Source: Aradus depressus
Lineage: Eukaryota > Arthropoda > Insecta > Hemiptera > Aradidae
DNA: 64,000 bases
Direction: 5' to 3'
NCBI GenBank assembly: GCA_963662175.1
Contig: OY759214.1
Span: 1,240,001-1,304,000, forward strand
Shown piece by piece: positions 33,210-44,394 of this stretch (within the stretch, counting starts at the first letter, position 1; every line of letters begins with the position of its first letter). A program made the position numbers and the translations under genes. The notes below the pieces were generated by a model. It did no database searches. It had not been told where the DNA came from and worked only from the letters and a program-made list of their open reading frames with translations.

Positions 33210-34096
33210 CGCGAACCCTGCTTTCTGAAGCCATTCAACCACGCCCTACCCCAATATGTTCACATTTTTTAAATAAGCTGAATCCTGTTGATGACTTGCT
33301 TTTGTACCGTATGAGATGAACAATAATTAGGAGGAGCCTTTAAGAGGAGGAGAGACAAAAAAGAAATGTTGGGGTTCACATCCTTCCGTCTGTGAGGCAG
33401 GTAGGGATGCAGCTGTCGGGTATCGGGTATTGTCTGTCGGTGGATAGGACAAAGCCAGCCTATGGAGGATGGTCAGGGTCCGTCTGCGGCCCTATTCACC
33501 GATAGATCCTAGATCCTAGAACCCCTCCCCTCCACAGCTGCTCCGCCCAGCCTATTGATCTACCACTATTGGAAAGGGGGCAGATGACAATTTTTTCCAA
33601 TCACCAAAGCTCTATTCTATGAACCCCCCTTAAGCCAGCTTTTCTCTTCAATGCTTTGGCAAAGTTTGAGGAACAAATTACAAATAAGCCCCTATCCCCC
33701 TCCCTTGCAGGAGCGAGGCGTGAGGACAAACAGAACATCTTGCATATGCCTTCGAAAAAAATGAGAAGTATTATTTTCAGGGTTCCATAAGTCGTCTGCC
33801 CCCCCCCCCCCCCCCCCATCTTTTGAAAATTATTGAAGTAATATTATTAAAATTTTGTCCTAAGCTAAAGGGAGAAATTTAGACCTTGCGAAATATCAAT
33901 AGGACAAAAAGTAATTTCGTTGAAAGGAAATATTAACCGAAAACAATCTAATACTAAATGGGTTGTAGTTGTGATGGTGCGTTAGGCTCCTTGAAGAGGA
34001 CTACTAGCGATAAGCGCGAGTACCTTGTGAAGACGTTGACCGAGGACTTCCAGCTTCCAGGACGACGTGCTGAAGATTTTTGAACCTCACAGATAT
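33210..34096. other. Unassigned stretch with poly-C
   Basis: No gene recognised. A 19-base C run lies at 33799-33817. Confidence 0.5.
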
Positions 34097-34181
34097 GAAA
34101 CCATAGGCGCTCGGCCGGGTTTCGAACCCGCGATCTTGAGCTCAGTAGGCTAGCACGCTACCTCTGAGCTACTGGCGCCTC
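34097..34181 (-). repeat. SINE tRNA-like head alone
   Basis: The reverse complement begins GGCGCCAGTAGCTCAGAGGT and contains a perfect B box in GGGTTCGAAACCC, ending CGGCCGAGCGCC. The SINE core does not follow. The five outer acceptor pairs could form, but positions 6-7 and the D stem do not pair properly, so I treat it as a solo SINE head and not a tRNA gene. Confidence 0.65.
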
Positions 34182-34967
34182 CTTCTCTTGGGTACAGTGA
34201 TCCACTACTTTTTAACAGCTGTTCCTGTTTTTTCATTGGTATATTTTTGAAATTGCGTTCCATCAAGAAAAGTAATAACTGAAGTTTGTTCTCTTTTCAT
34301 TTTCAGCACAAAATGAAAAAATCTATAGGACGCAATGGATATAATTCTGTATTCTCATTATGGAGCAGATTAAACATATACCAATTTTAGGCTTCCTCTG
34401 CATCAGTCACAACGTCGCGGCGCTCACCCCTAATCCTATCGCTTGGCTTATCATTGGACAGGTTACACTGGTGAAGAGTGCTCTAAAGTTTAAGACGAAA
34501 TGGGAAGGCAGTTTAGTGTGTTTCTGTGATAAGAGATGGCTTCTCTTTCTAGGGTGAACTTTGCCCCCTTTTTTGCTTAGTAAAAATCAACCGATTTTCA
34601 ATCTAAAAACTGCATTGGCTTTGAATTTTTGAACTATTGGTTATACAAAATTTTGATACGAAATGTTTATCTACTAAATTTTTACAAAATCTGTGCTTAT
34701 AGGCAAGGGTAGAAAACAATTTCAATTAAAAAGACTTTTCAGATTTTAAATTGGTTCAGTAGATCAAACCGAAACAGAAATCTACAATTTCAAAGAAATA
34801 TATGGTCCCACCACCTATATTATTATAATTTTATTTTTTAAAAATTACTAAATAAAAATATGTATTTCTCATTCCTTAAGTGGGCGGCAGAATATTTTTT
34901 GCCTCTGGGAATCAATTCGGTAAAAGACTCTCCCAGTCTGAACCGTTGTCATGGAAGCACTATTTAG
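34182..34967. other. Unassigned stretch
   Basis: No gene recognised. The segment 34480-34640 (AGTTTAGTGTGTTTCTG, AAAAATCAACCGATTTTCAA) matches 40800-40880 in the opposite orientation, so a small dispersed repeat is present. Confidence 0.45.
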
Positions 34968-35193
34968 GTTTTTTATCTTTCATCCGTCCTTCGGATGGGA
35001 CGTGAAGCGATGGTCCCGTTCCTGTACGATGTCAGATACTTGTTTAAAACCCCTAACCTAGATGAATAAAAATTTAGGATAGACAACATTAGACTCCCAT
35101 AGTAGAGTCGGGCTCATGTCCATCAGAGCGACAAAAGAGCGCTCTGATAGTAGGTGATATGATCTCGATTTTAATGCTCGGGCATGAATGACT
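34968..35193 (+). repeat. tRNA-derived SINE, headless
   Basis: Carries CATCCGTCCTTCGGATGGGA, CGTGAAGCGATGGTCCCG, GTACGATGTCAGATACTTG, GTAGAGTCGGGCTCATGTCC, AAAGAGCGCTCTGATAGTAG and GCTCGGGCATGAATGAC. No AACTAAC tail. Confidence 0.85.
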
Positions 35194-36214
35194 AAGATTG
35201 AATATTTTTGTATTTCAGAATATAGAAAGTTTTAATTTTTTTTTAACTAAAAAAGAGTCGAAAATCATTCCATCTGGATGGAAAGCACTCATTAGCATTA
35301 ACGTTGATTTGATCCCATTTACATTCCAAACAACAAGCAAACAAGTTTACATTCTACATTTTAATGTTTAGAATAATATATTATATTGGTATACTAAGTC
35401 TTGTTTACTACTTACTTACCTAGTGTACTGAAACTAGTTAACACCATTTCGACAGAGATTGTATTTTCTTTTTTGTTTTATTTACTTTTTAAGTTTTTAT
35501 TTACTCGAGAGGTCAGCTGTAGTCGAGTGGGCCTCGAGTTATAGCTGGAGTCTACAAAATGTTCGACTCGGAACGTAGCTAATCACCGCCAGCTTTAGGA
35601 ATGGCGGGATGTAACCTTAAGGCATACTCATATGTACATATTCGAAGATGCACCCCTACATTAGTTATACTGCTTTTGTACATCATAATATGAAAATATT
35701 GAAGTAATAACTAAGTTTTTTTACAATTTGGAGGCAACTCTTGTCGAACTCTAGCGGCGGGCTTGTTTGTACTGCTTATATAACATCCAAAACTTACTTG
35801 TATCCATCTGTGATCTGCTCGAGCCCTTCTTCAATCTGCATCCTCCCATTCCTGTGATAAATACAATAATGATTAATTTAGTTACTTGAAATTAGTAATA
35901 AATAATTAGCTTCACTTTTAAGCAGTATAGGGGAAGTTACGTAATCAGTAAGAACTTGTTTTCATCACAATTTCATGTTTTTCAAACCCTCAAATCTAAA
36001 AATAAAATTAATTACTTTTTTTTCTATTTTTTCGGAAAAAAGGCAAAGTTATGTTTTCTTCTTTTAATATTTTTCAGGAAATTTTAATACAACAGATCGG
36101 AACAATAACTGTTTTAGATGGTAAGGTTTTAGTCTCACGTTCAGCCTTCAGCCTGGAAGCCTGGATACAGCCAGTTCATCACTCCAGCTGTAGAGCCTAG
36201 ACGTATCCATACGA
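35194..36214. other. Mostly unassigned; family A tail scrap
   Basis: No gene recognised. A reversed family A tail piece lies at about 35925-35995 (CAGTATAGGGGAAGTTACGT, ACAATTTCATGTTTTTC). Confidence 0.45.
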
Positions 36215-36345
36215 AACTGTAAATGTGTATCCAGGACGACACCTATCGAGTTTCAGCCAAATTGGTCAAAGGGAAGGTGAGAATTAGATGTGAGTCTAGC
36301 TCAAAAATTGTAATAACGATCTATTGACATGAAGTTGTATGACAT
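36215..36345 (-). repeat. Family A body fragment, reversed
   Basis: On plus: GACGACACCTATCGAGTTTC, AGCCAAATTGGTCAAAGGGA, CTCAAAAATTGTAATAACGA and TTGACATGAAG form one reversed sub-repeat. Confidence 0.65.
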
Positions 36346-36364
36346 TGACTGTGACCCAAATAGA

Positions 36365-37651
36365 TGACAAACGGAGGAGGGTTTAAGGTGTGTGTTGATT
36401 ACATATAGTTGGAGCTGTGGAAGGAAGTACGTAGTGTGTTGTCTAGTTTAGTTTCGGGTGGTGAGATAGTAGTTGTGTACCAACTATTTGACAAGCGGAG
36501 GAGGGTTTAAGGTGTGTGTTGATTACATATAGTTGGAGCTGTGGAAGGAAGTACGTAGTGTGTTGTCTAGTTTAGTTTCGGGTGGTGAGATAGTAGTTGT
36601 GTACCAACTATGTGACAAGCGGAGGAGGGTTTAAGGTGTGTGTTGATTACATATAGTTGGAGCTGTGGAAGGAAGTACGTAGTGTGTTGTCTAGTTTAGT
36701 TTCGGGTGGTGAGATAGTAGTTGTGTACCAACTATGTGACAAGCGGAGGAGGGTTTAAGGTGTGTGTTGATTACATACCTATAGTTGGAGCTGTGGAAGG
36801 AAGTATGTACAGTAAAACCTCGGTTTAACGTTTTGCTCGGGCCCATTGGAAAAAAACGTTATATCGAATAAAACGTTATATCAAATCCGCCCCAACTAAA
36901 ATTATATGATACATACATATAATGCATATATGTACCTATAATCAATTCATAAGAAGGTAATAAAAAACAGCTCCTAATTTAACGCTATATTTTAACAAAA
37001 TATAAAAAACGGGGTAGGGAAAGGGGTGGCGGGTGGGAATGGTGAAAGAGTAGGTGGGGTTTTCTCGGTAGAGTCTATGACTCCGATCGCCCTTCTTACT
37101 ACACCGAATAACGTATTCTTCTTCGATTTTTTATTTTTATTTTTTTAGTTCGCAATTTTCGTGGAAAAAAACGCTTTATCGAGGCATAGAAACGTTTTAC
37201 CTGCCGAAAACCAAACGTTATATCGCGATAAACGTTACATCGAGAAACGTTCTATCAAATGAAAAATTCATTGAATATGCCTTCATTTGGTCGGGACCTG
37301 ATCCAGAAAACGTTTTATCGAGAAAAACTCTATATCGAACAACGTTATATCGAGGTTCTACTAGTTTCGGGTGGTGAGATAGTAGTTGTGTACCAACTAT
37401 GTGACAAGCGGAGGAGGGTTTAAGGTGTGTGTTGATTACATATAGTTGGAGCTGTGGAAGGAAGTACGTAGTGTGTTGTCTAGTTTAGTTTCGGGTGGTG
37501 AGATAGTAGTTGTGTATCAACTATGTGACAAGCGGAGGAGGGTTTAAGGTGTGTGTTGATTACATATAGTTGGAGCTGTGGATGGAAGTACATAGTGTGT
37601 TGTCTAGTTTAGTTTCGGGTGGTGAGATAGTAGTTGTGTATCAACTATGAA
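36365..37651. repeat. 124-bp tandem array split by a pogo-like MITE
   Basis: The unit begins GACAAGCGGAGGAGGGTTTA and includes GTGTGTTGATTACATATAGT, TGGAGCTGTGGAAGGAAGTA and TAGTTTCGGGTGGTGAGATA. Starts are at 36365, 36490, 36614, 36738, 37403 and 37527. Between the fourth and fifth copy the array is broken at 36809 and resumes at 37362. Confidence 0.95.
36810..37361. mobile_element. Pogo/Tigger-like MITE with motif-rich ends
   Basis: The left end is CAGTAAAACCTCGGTTTAAC, preceded by TA at 36808-36809. The right end, reverse complemented, reads GTAGAACCTCGATATAACGT, with its outermost two bases lost and TA following. This CAGT..AACCTCGATATAACG type of end is seen in pogo/Tigger-like Tc1-mariner relatives. 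The word AACGTTATATCGA and close variants recur about ten times inside, mostly toward the two ends. No transposase reading frame. About 16 bp of the host array is missing at the right junction. Confidence 0.8.
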
Positions 37652-37890
37652 CTATTGCTAGGACAGGTGTGTTCCTAATGTAACATCTGTCGTACCCAGC
37701 CGGCCTCTCTCTAGCCTAGAGCCACCACTCCTTAGATATCAACATTTCCTCATTTCAGTTCCTAAGCACTACGTACTTAAGTAGAGTGGAACTTGTCACA
37801 AATTTCATGTTGAGTTTTCATCAAAATTCCAACAATGAAAAAAAAGAGTTGTCGGTGAATCATCAGCAACGTACTTCCCCAGGACAAATT

Positions 37891-38098
37891 CCCCTCTACA
37901 CTATGGGCCAGGCAGTTGAATTTTTTGAAATAGGGTTCAAGCAACTGAGTGCTGGTCCAAGGTTTGGCCATGATACTGGGCCAATGGTTGGTCCAGCCAT
38001 TGGCCCAGTATGTGGAGCCAAGGTCCAGGCCAGCGCCGCCATTACGCCAATATTGGTGACCAATGCATTGGCCTACCTTGGCCCATAGTGTAGAGGGG
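37891..38098. mobile_element. 208-bp MITE with internal self-similar palindromes
   Basis: The terminal inverted repeats match over 20 bases: CCCCTCTACACTATGGGCCA at 37891 and its reverse complement ending at 38098. The interior is full of TTGGCCCA/TGGGCCAA-type words, including GGGCCAATGG paired with CCATTGGCCC. The target duplication is unclear because host family A sequence is missing at the right junction. Superfamily not assigned. Confidence 0.75.
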
Positions 38099-38225
38099 CT
38101 ATTACAGGCAGTTGAGCCCCTCCTCTGATCCACCCCTTCGTCTTTGCTGAAAATTAATAGGTGTCGTTCTTAGGGGTTTCTGGATACACACATAAAACTT
38201 CGTGTTGATACGTTCTATCGGGAGT

Positions 38226-38888
38226 CAGGGGCGTAGCCAGGGGGGGGGGGGGCGCGTTATAACTAGAACTGACGATGGTGTGAGGCCGAAACCGGTAGTT
38301 TTATTTTTATAAATATCTTTAGTGGAATAGACAATATTTCAAAAAATAAGTTTGTTTTATTTATTTATTACAAATTCCACAATATGTCCGCGTTCCTCCA
38401 CATAGAAGTTGTAATCAGCTGTTACATAAATGTACATGTACAAAACAAGTCATGTTACATTTATTTAAATATACATGAATTCCATCATTTCATTTCCTCG
38501 CTCAAAATCGTCATTTATGTTATACTTTATACTCTTAAAGCTGATTTTACATGCGCAGTAAAAATTCAAAGCGCAGCAGCAGCAAATGCACGCTATTGGA
38601 TGTGAGTAGTTTAATTCTAAAAGCACAGAAACCACAGCGTGCATTTGCTGCTGCTGCGCTTTGCATTTTTGCTGCTTGTAAAGTCAACTTAAGTATTACA
38701 GTCAGTGGTTACCTCAGGGGGAGCTTCTAGAGGTCCCGATTCTCCCAAATTAATAACAAAAAGTCTGCAACGCTAACCACGGAAACTGCGGGCTGTGCCC
38801 CCGGGAGTCTATACCCTCCAACCTCGTAGCCTAACTTTGCCCCCCCCCCCCCCCCCACCCCCTCCTCAAAATCCTGGCTACTCCCCTG
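38226..38888. mobile_element. Non-autonomous hAT element (MITE)
   Basis: Terminal repeats are CAGGGGCGTAGCCAGG (38226-38241) and CCTGGCTACTCCCCTG (38873-38888), with one mismatch. They are flanked by exact 8-bp duplications TCGGGAGT (38218-38225 and 38889-38896). CAGGGGCGTAGCCAGG is typical of hAT ends. A G run (38240-38252) and a C run (38840-38856) adjoin the two ends. No transposase; a second, TTAA-type MITE sits inside. Confidence 0.93.
38539..38688. mobile_element. 150-bp TTAA MITE nested in the hAT MITE
   Basis: The arms are inverted repeats of about 55 bp (AGCTGATTTTACATGCGCAG and its diverged partner; CAAAGCGCAGCAGCAGCAAA and TTTGCTGCTGCTGCGCTTTG). They are flanked by TTAA at 38535-38538 and 38689-38692, which suggests a piggyBac-type target. 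The loop is about 45 bp. Confidence 0.85.
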
Positions 38889-39089
38889 TCGGGAGTTATG
38901 ATGTTCATAGACACACACACACACAGATAGAAATGTTTTTTTCATACTTAGAATAGGACGGAAAACATGAAATTCTGTTGAAAAACTTTGCATGGAATTG
39001 TTGACCGATTACATAACTGCCCCTATACCCCATATAGCTGGCAAGTAGAAGACAGTCTGTCTGTGGTCAGGAAAGTAACGACATCAACT

Positions 39090-39222
39090 TTAGTATGAGA
39101 ACTGAGAAGCCCCCCAGGGGCTTTAGAAGTCAAATATTGATTTTTTGGTTTTGGATGAAGAGCGAAAACATAATCGATGAATTCATGCTGGGAAAGTACT
39201 CTGCCGGTGATACACCGATGAC
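39090..39222 (-). repeat. Family A head, reversed
   Basis: On plus: ACTTTAGTATGAGAACTGAG, AAGCCCCCCAGGGGC, then TGGTTTTGGATG, GAATTCATGCTGGGAAAGTA and TCTGCCGGTGATACACCGA. It follows within 40 bp of the tail hairpin of the preceding copy but lies on the opposite strand. Confidence 0.7.
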
Positions 39223-39224
39223 GT

Positions 39225-39995
39225 TTTTTTGTTGGGGTTTAAAAACTTAAATATTATATAAAAAATAGAATGGAATAAAGACATGGTAGGTACTCTACCT
39301 TCTCTTCTGTGTGGCTGCCAGGGAGGGTTCCACTATTATAGGAGAACCAAGAAAATTGATACCTGCACAAATAAAATAGATGAAATTAGGAATTAAAAGT
39401 TATCCGAATTACGGTTAAATGTAACTTGAGTACCTATATATATTGTTCAATTATATAAAGATTGGGAGTTATCGATTTGGCAGAGAGACGTTTGGTAGAT
39501 TGCGGTTGTCAGAAAACATGAAGTTCCGGTGTGAAATTAATAAAAACAGAGCAAATAAATACTTAAAAATATATGAGTATAAAAAAAAAAAAAAAACAGG
39601 TTGTAGCTGTTGATAGCATTGACAAGAAAGAATTTCATTTTGACTGAAATTTGTGACACGGAGAATTTCAATTTCAACGTAAATAACTTCACATTCCGGG
39701 GTCGTGCCGCCTGATAACAGTATTGATCACTTTTAACGGCTATTCAGTATACATTTTTTGCGTTCATACAGAAGGAGGGTCAAATTTTGTGCGAACTGTT
39801 GTATGAACAAAGAGAACCAAAAAAATGAGAACAAGGAGTATATATAGCCGTACCATTGTCTACCCCATTTGTGAAGGAAAAAATTGTACACGAGGGGGGA
39901 GATTGGAGAAAAAAATATCTTGCATGTTGAGGAAGTAAGAGACCAGATCTGGAATATATGGAGAGGGGTACAATAAATTGTAAACGAGATAGAAT

Positions 39996-40044
<49 letters not shown>

Positions 40045-41100
40045 GATGGCGCGTGCGAGGCTGCCAGAATAGGATCAAAAACAGGTTATGTTAAGTATGC
40101 GCAGTGGGCACGCCTCTGCGCAACACCCCCCATTGTAGCCAGCACATGTGCCTCCAGCCTCCAGACTCCAGAGGACCTCGGTATTGTGTGGACCCTTCAT
40201 TTTAATTCTAGACCCCAAAGAGAACTAATTAACATTCAACTGTAACCGTCCGCTCTTTCCTTGTGTATTTCTACCTCCAGTACTTGTGTACTGCTTACTG
40301 CTCCACTGCAATACATGCAGCAGTTTGGTTGTCACAACTGTACAAGGAGACTGTGCATTCTGGCTCAACCATACTTTTAGAAGTGACATCTATACTTTAA
40401 AATAGAAAGTAACATCATTGCCTTATCTATGCTACTTTCTATATTTTACTTTTCTTAAAGGTAATTCAATGCCTACAAAAAAGTACTATACAAATCTCAA
40501 TTCACATGAAAGTTCATAACTGGTTGTGTCCAAAACAGACGGGAGGGGGTGCATGTAGTTTTAATTATTATGAATCATGGCCATTAGCGTGCGGGCTTTA
40601 ACTACGAGGTCATATCGCATAAAGTAATAAAGATGTTTTAATTGTCTCATTGGGCGGTCGACAGCAATCGTAGAATTCTGTTTTCGTTTGGTCTATTAAT
40701 CCAAATTCGAATTAGACAAAAATTTTGCAAAGGTAACCAATTTTTTCGAAAAATGAAAGAAGATCAACTCTTCATTTTGATTATCATATTGAGGCAAATG
40801 TTGTTTTCAGATTGAAAATTGGTTGATTTTTGCTAGCTTTACCTCAGAAACACACTAAACTGTCTTTCCATTAAAATGTTGGTTATGATACTTTCTTGTC
40901 CTTTACAACACTTGTTATTTTCAACTTTTTAATTAATGCAAAAAAAAAAAAAAAATGGGAAAATAATTTTGTTTTTGTGTTGAGAATAAAGAGGCGAATC
41001 ATACAAATTTCCACAAAAATATCCCTTACGATGTTACACTGGGAAGATGTCGATTTTGGAAAAATTTAGCACATATTGGTGTACCTACTCGTATATTGCC
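39225..41100. other. Mostly unassigned stretch
   Basis: No gene recognised. A reversed SINE tail scrap lies at about 40579-40620 (GCGGGCTTTAACTACGAGGT CATATCGC). Positions 40800-40880 share a repeat with 34480-34640 in inverse orientation. Open frames near 39860-40245 are produced by a poly-G tract. Confidence 0.45.
39996..40035. repeat. Poly-G tract of 40 bases
   Basis: An uninterrupted run of 40 G on plus, the longest homopolymer in the window. It could fold into G-quadruplex structures. Length may be unreliable for sequencing reasons. Confidence 0.9.
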
Positions 41101-41246
41101 TTAAATAACAAAAATAATTTACCAGATTCATGTTAACCAACCTGTTTTGGTCGTCTATCGATTATGGAAAATATTACATAAAATGATCATTAGACGACCA
41201 AAGAGATGGTTAGCATAAATTTAGTAAATTATTGTTGTTATTTAAC
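41101..41246. mobile_element. Small inverted-repeat MITE
   Basis: TTAAATAACAAAAATAATTT and its diverged reverse complement at 41228-41246 frame the element. Inner arms TTTGGTCGTCTA / TAGACGACCAAA match exactly. The arms are about 55 bp and the loop about 30 bp. No clear target duplication. Confidence 0.7.
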
Positions 41247-41247
41247 A

Positions 41248-43320
41248 CTTTAATTGCATGAAAGCACTTACGTTATCAATATTGTTTTAAATTTCGTGGA
41301 CATTGAGAATGGTCTTGACGGCCGAGACGTCTATGTGAAAAAATAGTAAAGAACATCACTTTATCAGTAATCTCCTTAAACATGACGAACCCGATATTAT
41401 GTAAGAATAGGGAATGTAAGTTAATCGTTTTCACATGTTGGCCGGACAAAGGGATTAACTTTTTTTTACAATTAATACCTCCCTCCCCACCTCTTCCAAA
41501 AAAGTATAATATTTTTTACTCATAACGTCGAATCCTTTTAAAAAAAAAGTCCCCCCCATCTCCCCAAACAGAACCCCCCTGTATATTGTATCCGCCCTGA
41601 CGATTCAATAGCTTGATAAGATTTCTACAGAGGTGGTGACAAATGTAACAGGAATTAGGAAAATATGTAACTAGTTTTCTGGTTGACCTGGAAACCAGTC
41701 TCTAACCGGGTCCCGCCTTTTCAATGTTTGACAGACGGAATGACCGAAATGGAGTTTTTGGAGGCTGGGAATGTGGGGGTTGGGGCAGGTCAGTGAGAAG
41801 GTGCAGTGAAGTGCAACGAGGGGCACTGCATTTCTCAGGAGGGGGCCCACTTCCCTCCCTTCCAAGAATATAACAGAAAAGCTAGGGGCTCAACTTCTCT
41901 TTCCTAACTTGGCATAAGTTCATTGCAACTTAAACCTCACTCTGCAAATCACCTCTAAAATACTAGGAGTTAAAAAGTATCGTAAGAGACATATTATGTC
42001 TACATAACATATAACATGTTTCTAATCGTTTACATTACTATTTATTTTCAACTTTTTAAACAATGCAACTAAGAAAAGGAAAACAATTTTTTTTTTTTTG
42101 AGACGAATCAAACGTTATAAATATCTTGACTTTTTTTTCTTGAAAAGTACATTATTTATTTGAAACAAGCGAGCGATAGATCTCTTTCTTCTTGAGTAAG
42201 GCTTTGAGGTTGTGTGCTTGTTTGTGTGCACGATATCTGTCGCATCTGGTCTCAGATTTACTAGAAATTTTGCATAAATGTTAATTAGTTCACAGGACAG
42301 CATCTTATAGTATTTGGTCAGGATCCAACTTGTAAAAGTCACTTCAGAAAATAATAAAAGCAAACAGCTTTGTGAGAGTTAATATACCTGTATATAAATG
42401 TTTTCATGAGCGAAATGCTTTGCATTGAAAAAGATATGCAATATAAAATTAATATTTAGAATGGAATTCACTGTAAAAAACACGCTTTTAGAATATTCGG
42501 AAAAAACTAATTGATTACTAAAAAACACTGCTGTCAGTTGATTTTGTTAGAACTTTGTAGTTTGTAGTGTAATAATGATTACAAACCGTATATTATTATT
42601 AATTATTATTGAAAAGGCAGTGACATTCTAAAATGTCGTTTATCTTTCTCATCACTCTAAAATGAACATTCTACAATGAAGTTGAGTACCATAACCCTAT
42701 TTTCCCCCTTATTAACATTACTTAACATTGAAATTACGTAATACTAAAGACTATTTATTCTCTGTAGTATTCTAGAAATAGTATTCTGGGTCTATTTTCT
42801 GTTGTTTCTATATTCCAATAGCTATTACGTTTTATTTATTTCTTATTCCATTAGTTGATGTACGATATATCTATTTAAAAACAATAAACATGCATTCTAC
42901 ACAAAACTAGGCTTATTTTCAAAATGGACGTTTCAATTTTTATTATAATTTTTTCCGTCACATAAGCCTTTAATCTCTCACTAGGCAACTAGGAACTTAT
43001 TTATAGAAAAGAAGTTTGACATTCTTTTTTTAAGATATTTTCTTTGTAGCATCGGCCTTAAAATATTGGGTCTTTCAGGTTGTTTTCTGCTTGATTCTGA
43101 GAAAATTCTAATGTTACTCTGGTTTTTTGTGAATTTTATGAGCAAAATGTTCATATAGGAGTGTTCTGAGACTAGAGCCTGTATCTATTAAGAACCATAT
43201 CCACAAAACAATTAGTTATATTCTCTGAAGCTTTCAGTTATCAATTCACTACTTTCGTGAGAATAGAATCCTAATGAAGACTCTAGAAACTAAAAAAAAA
43301 ATATGGCCGAATTAATATGG
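41248..43320. other. Unassigned AT-rich stretch
   Basis: No gene, SINE or array recognised over about 2 kb. The GC-richer part at 41690-41850 contains only short frames without motifs. Confidence 0.5.
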
Positions 43321-43654
43321 CCCAGTGCGAATTAATCAACTGGTATGTTTTCGCTCTCCCTCTAAATCAATAGGTACCTAGGGACCCGACCTGGGCATTA
43401 GTCAGATACATTATCTTTTAAATAATGAAAAGATAGTATCTTGCAAGATACGTATCTCACAAGATAACGATATCTTGCCAGATAGTATTTGGTTCATGAA
43501 AAGATACTTTATTCAAGATACTTGGTTATCTTGTCACTCATCAGATAGGTACATTATCTCGTTATCTGAAAGATTGTTATTCAAGAACCTATTTTGAAAG
43601 TATCTTGTTATCTTATGAGTGATCACTCATTATTCAAAAGATAATCAGATAACC

Positions 43655-43990
43655 AATACAAATAGCTCACTTTACCAACCCGAGGGTTGCGGGTTCGAAT
43701 CCCCACCAGTATTACCAAATTACTTTACAAATAGCCCACGTTACCAACCCAAGGGTTGCGGGTTCGAATCCCCACCAGTATTACCAAATTACTTTTCAAA
43801 TAGCTCACGTTACCAACCCGAGGGCTGCGGGTTCGAATCCCCACCAGTATTACCAAATTACTTTACAAATAGCCCACGATACCAACCCGAGGGTTGCGGG
43901 TTCGAATCCCCACCAGTAATATCAACTTATTTTATAAATAGCTCACGTTACCAACCCGAGGGTTGCGGGTTCGAATCTCGACCATTTATA
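43655..43990 (+). repeat. 69-bp tRNA-like repeat array, 5 copies
   Basis: The unit contains ACCAACCCGAGGGTTGCGGG followed by TTCGAATCCCCACCAG and ends TATTACCAAATTACTTT. GGTTCGAATCC starts at 43692, 43761, 43830, 43899 and 43968. It fits the Pol III B-box consensus, and the sequence resembles a tRNA from the anticodon loop to the T arm. No A box is apparent. Because 69 is a multiple of three, a repetitive open frame crosses it, which I do not call a gene. Confidence 0.9.
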
Positions 43991-44009
43991 TCAACCTTGG
44001 TAATCAAAC

Positions 44010-44394
44010 CCACGGTTATGTACCTTGAGGAGGCCGGGCTCAACGCGACCCCCTACGTTGTAGCCACTAAAGAAAGGACAACCGCCACTTTCAAGGCTCT
44101 GAGCTGCCTAGCCTGCGCAACGGGATACTCTGAGCGTAGTATCATCTACATTGGAGCATCCGAGGCTATAGCAAGGTAAGCCGCTGCTGAGCGGTGGCAT
44201 TGAAGCGGCGACGCGTGATCCTTGTGCAAGCCCAGAGTGCAGCCCTTTTAAGGGTTACAAAGGTCTATCGTACTGTCTCTATGGCTGCGCTACGTGTGCT
44301 GGCAGGAGCTCCGCCTATAGTCTTGGTCTTGGACAGGGTGGTCGCCTTTACTTCAGTAAACAGTAGTTTTGCTTTTAGGAGCGGATATAGATGA
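44010..44394 (+). pseudogene. R1-clade LINE fragment
   Basis: The reading frame from about 44194 gives RRVILVQAQSAALLRVTKVY, then RTVSMAALRVLAGAPPI. This matches the region after the reverse transcriptase of R1-type LINEs, where a QRPALLRLTxAYRTVSTEAL-like block precedes VLAGVPPLDL. An upstream frame (about 44020-44170) has a weak YLEEAGL..KERTTATFKAL match to the block before it. Neither RT catalytic motifs nor a 3' end are present. The fragment is dead and lies inside the 3.7-kb inverted-repeat element. R1 elements proper insert in rDNA, but no rDNA is seen here. Confidence 0.65.

Larger units (their letters stand above)
37838..39052 (+). mobile_element. Family A element enlarged by nested insertions
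   Basis: The head (GTCGGTGAATCATCAGCAAC, then GTACTTCCCC) is followed by a MITE. A body piece resumes at about 38099 (CAGGCAGTTGAGCCCCTCCT, then AATTAATAGGTGTCGTTCTT). The tail start TCTATCGGGAGT is split by a hAT MITE and continues at 38889 (TCGGGAGTTATGATGTTCAT), through GACCGATTACATAACTGCCC to a terminal hairpin at 39018-39045. A reversed tail scrap lies just upstream at about 37775-37820. Confidence 0.8.

Noticed and set aside
34097..34181. Possible tRNA gene on minus
   Set aside because: The A- and B-box regions are present, but the D stem and the inner acceptor pairs do not form. The same head begins the SINE copies, so it is a solo SINE head.
38270..38310. Hammerhead ribozyme
   Set aside because: CTGACGA and CGAAAC are present, but the flanking AACTA and TAGTT pair with each other into a simple hairpin, and the pair closing stem II next to the core is missing. 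The three-way junction cannot form.
43619..44179. 186-codon plus-strand frame with YQPEGCGFESPPV repeats
   Set aside because: The first part is the 69-bp array (23 codons per unit) and only the last part overlaps an R1-type LINE remnant. No single gene is supported.
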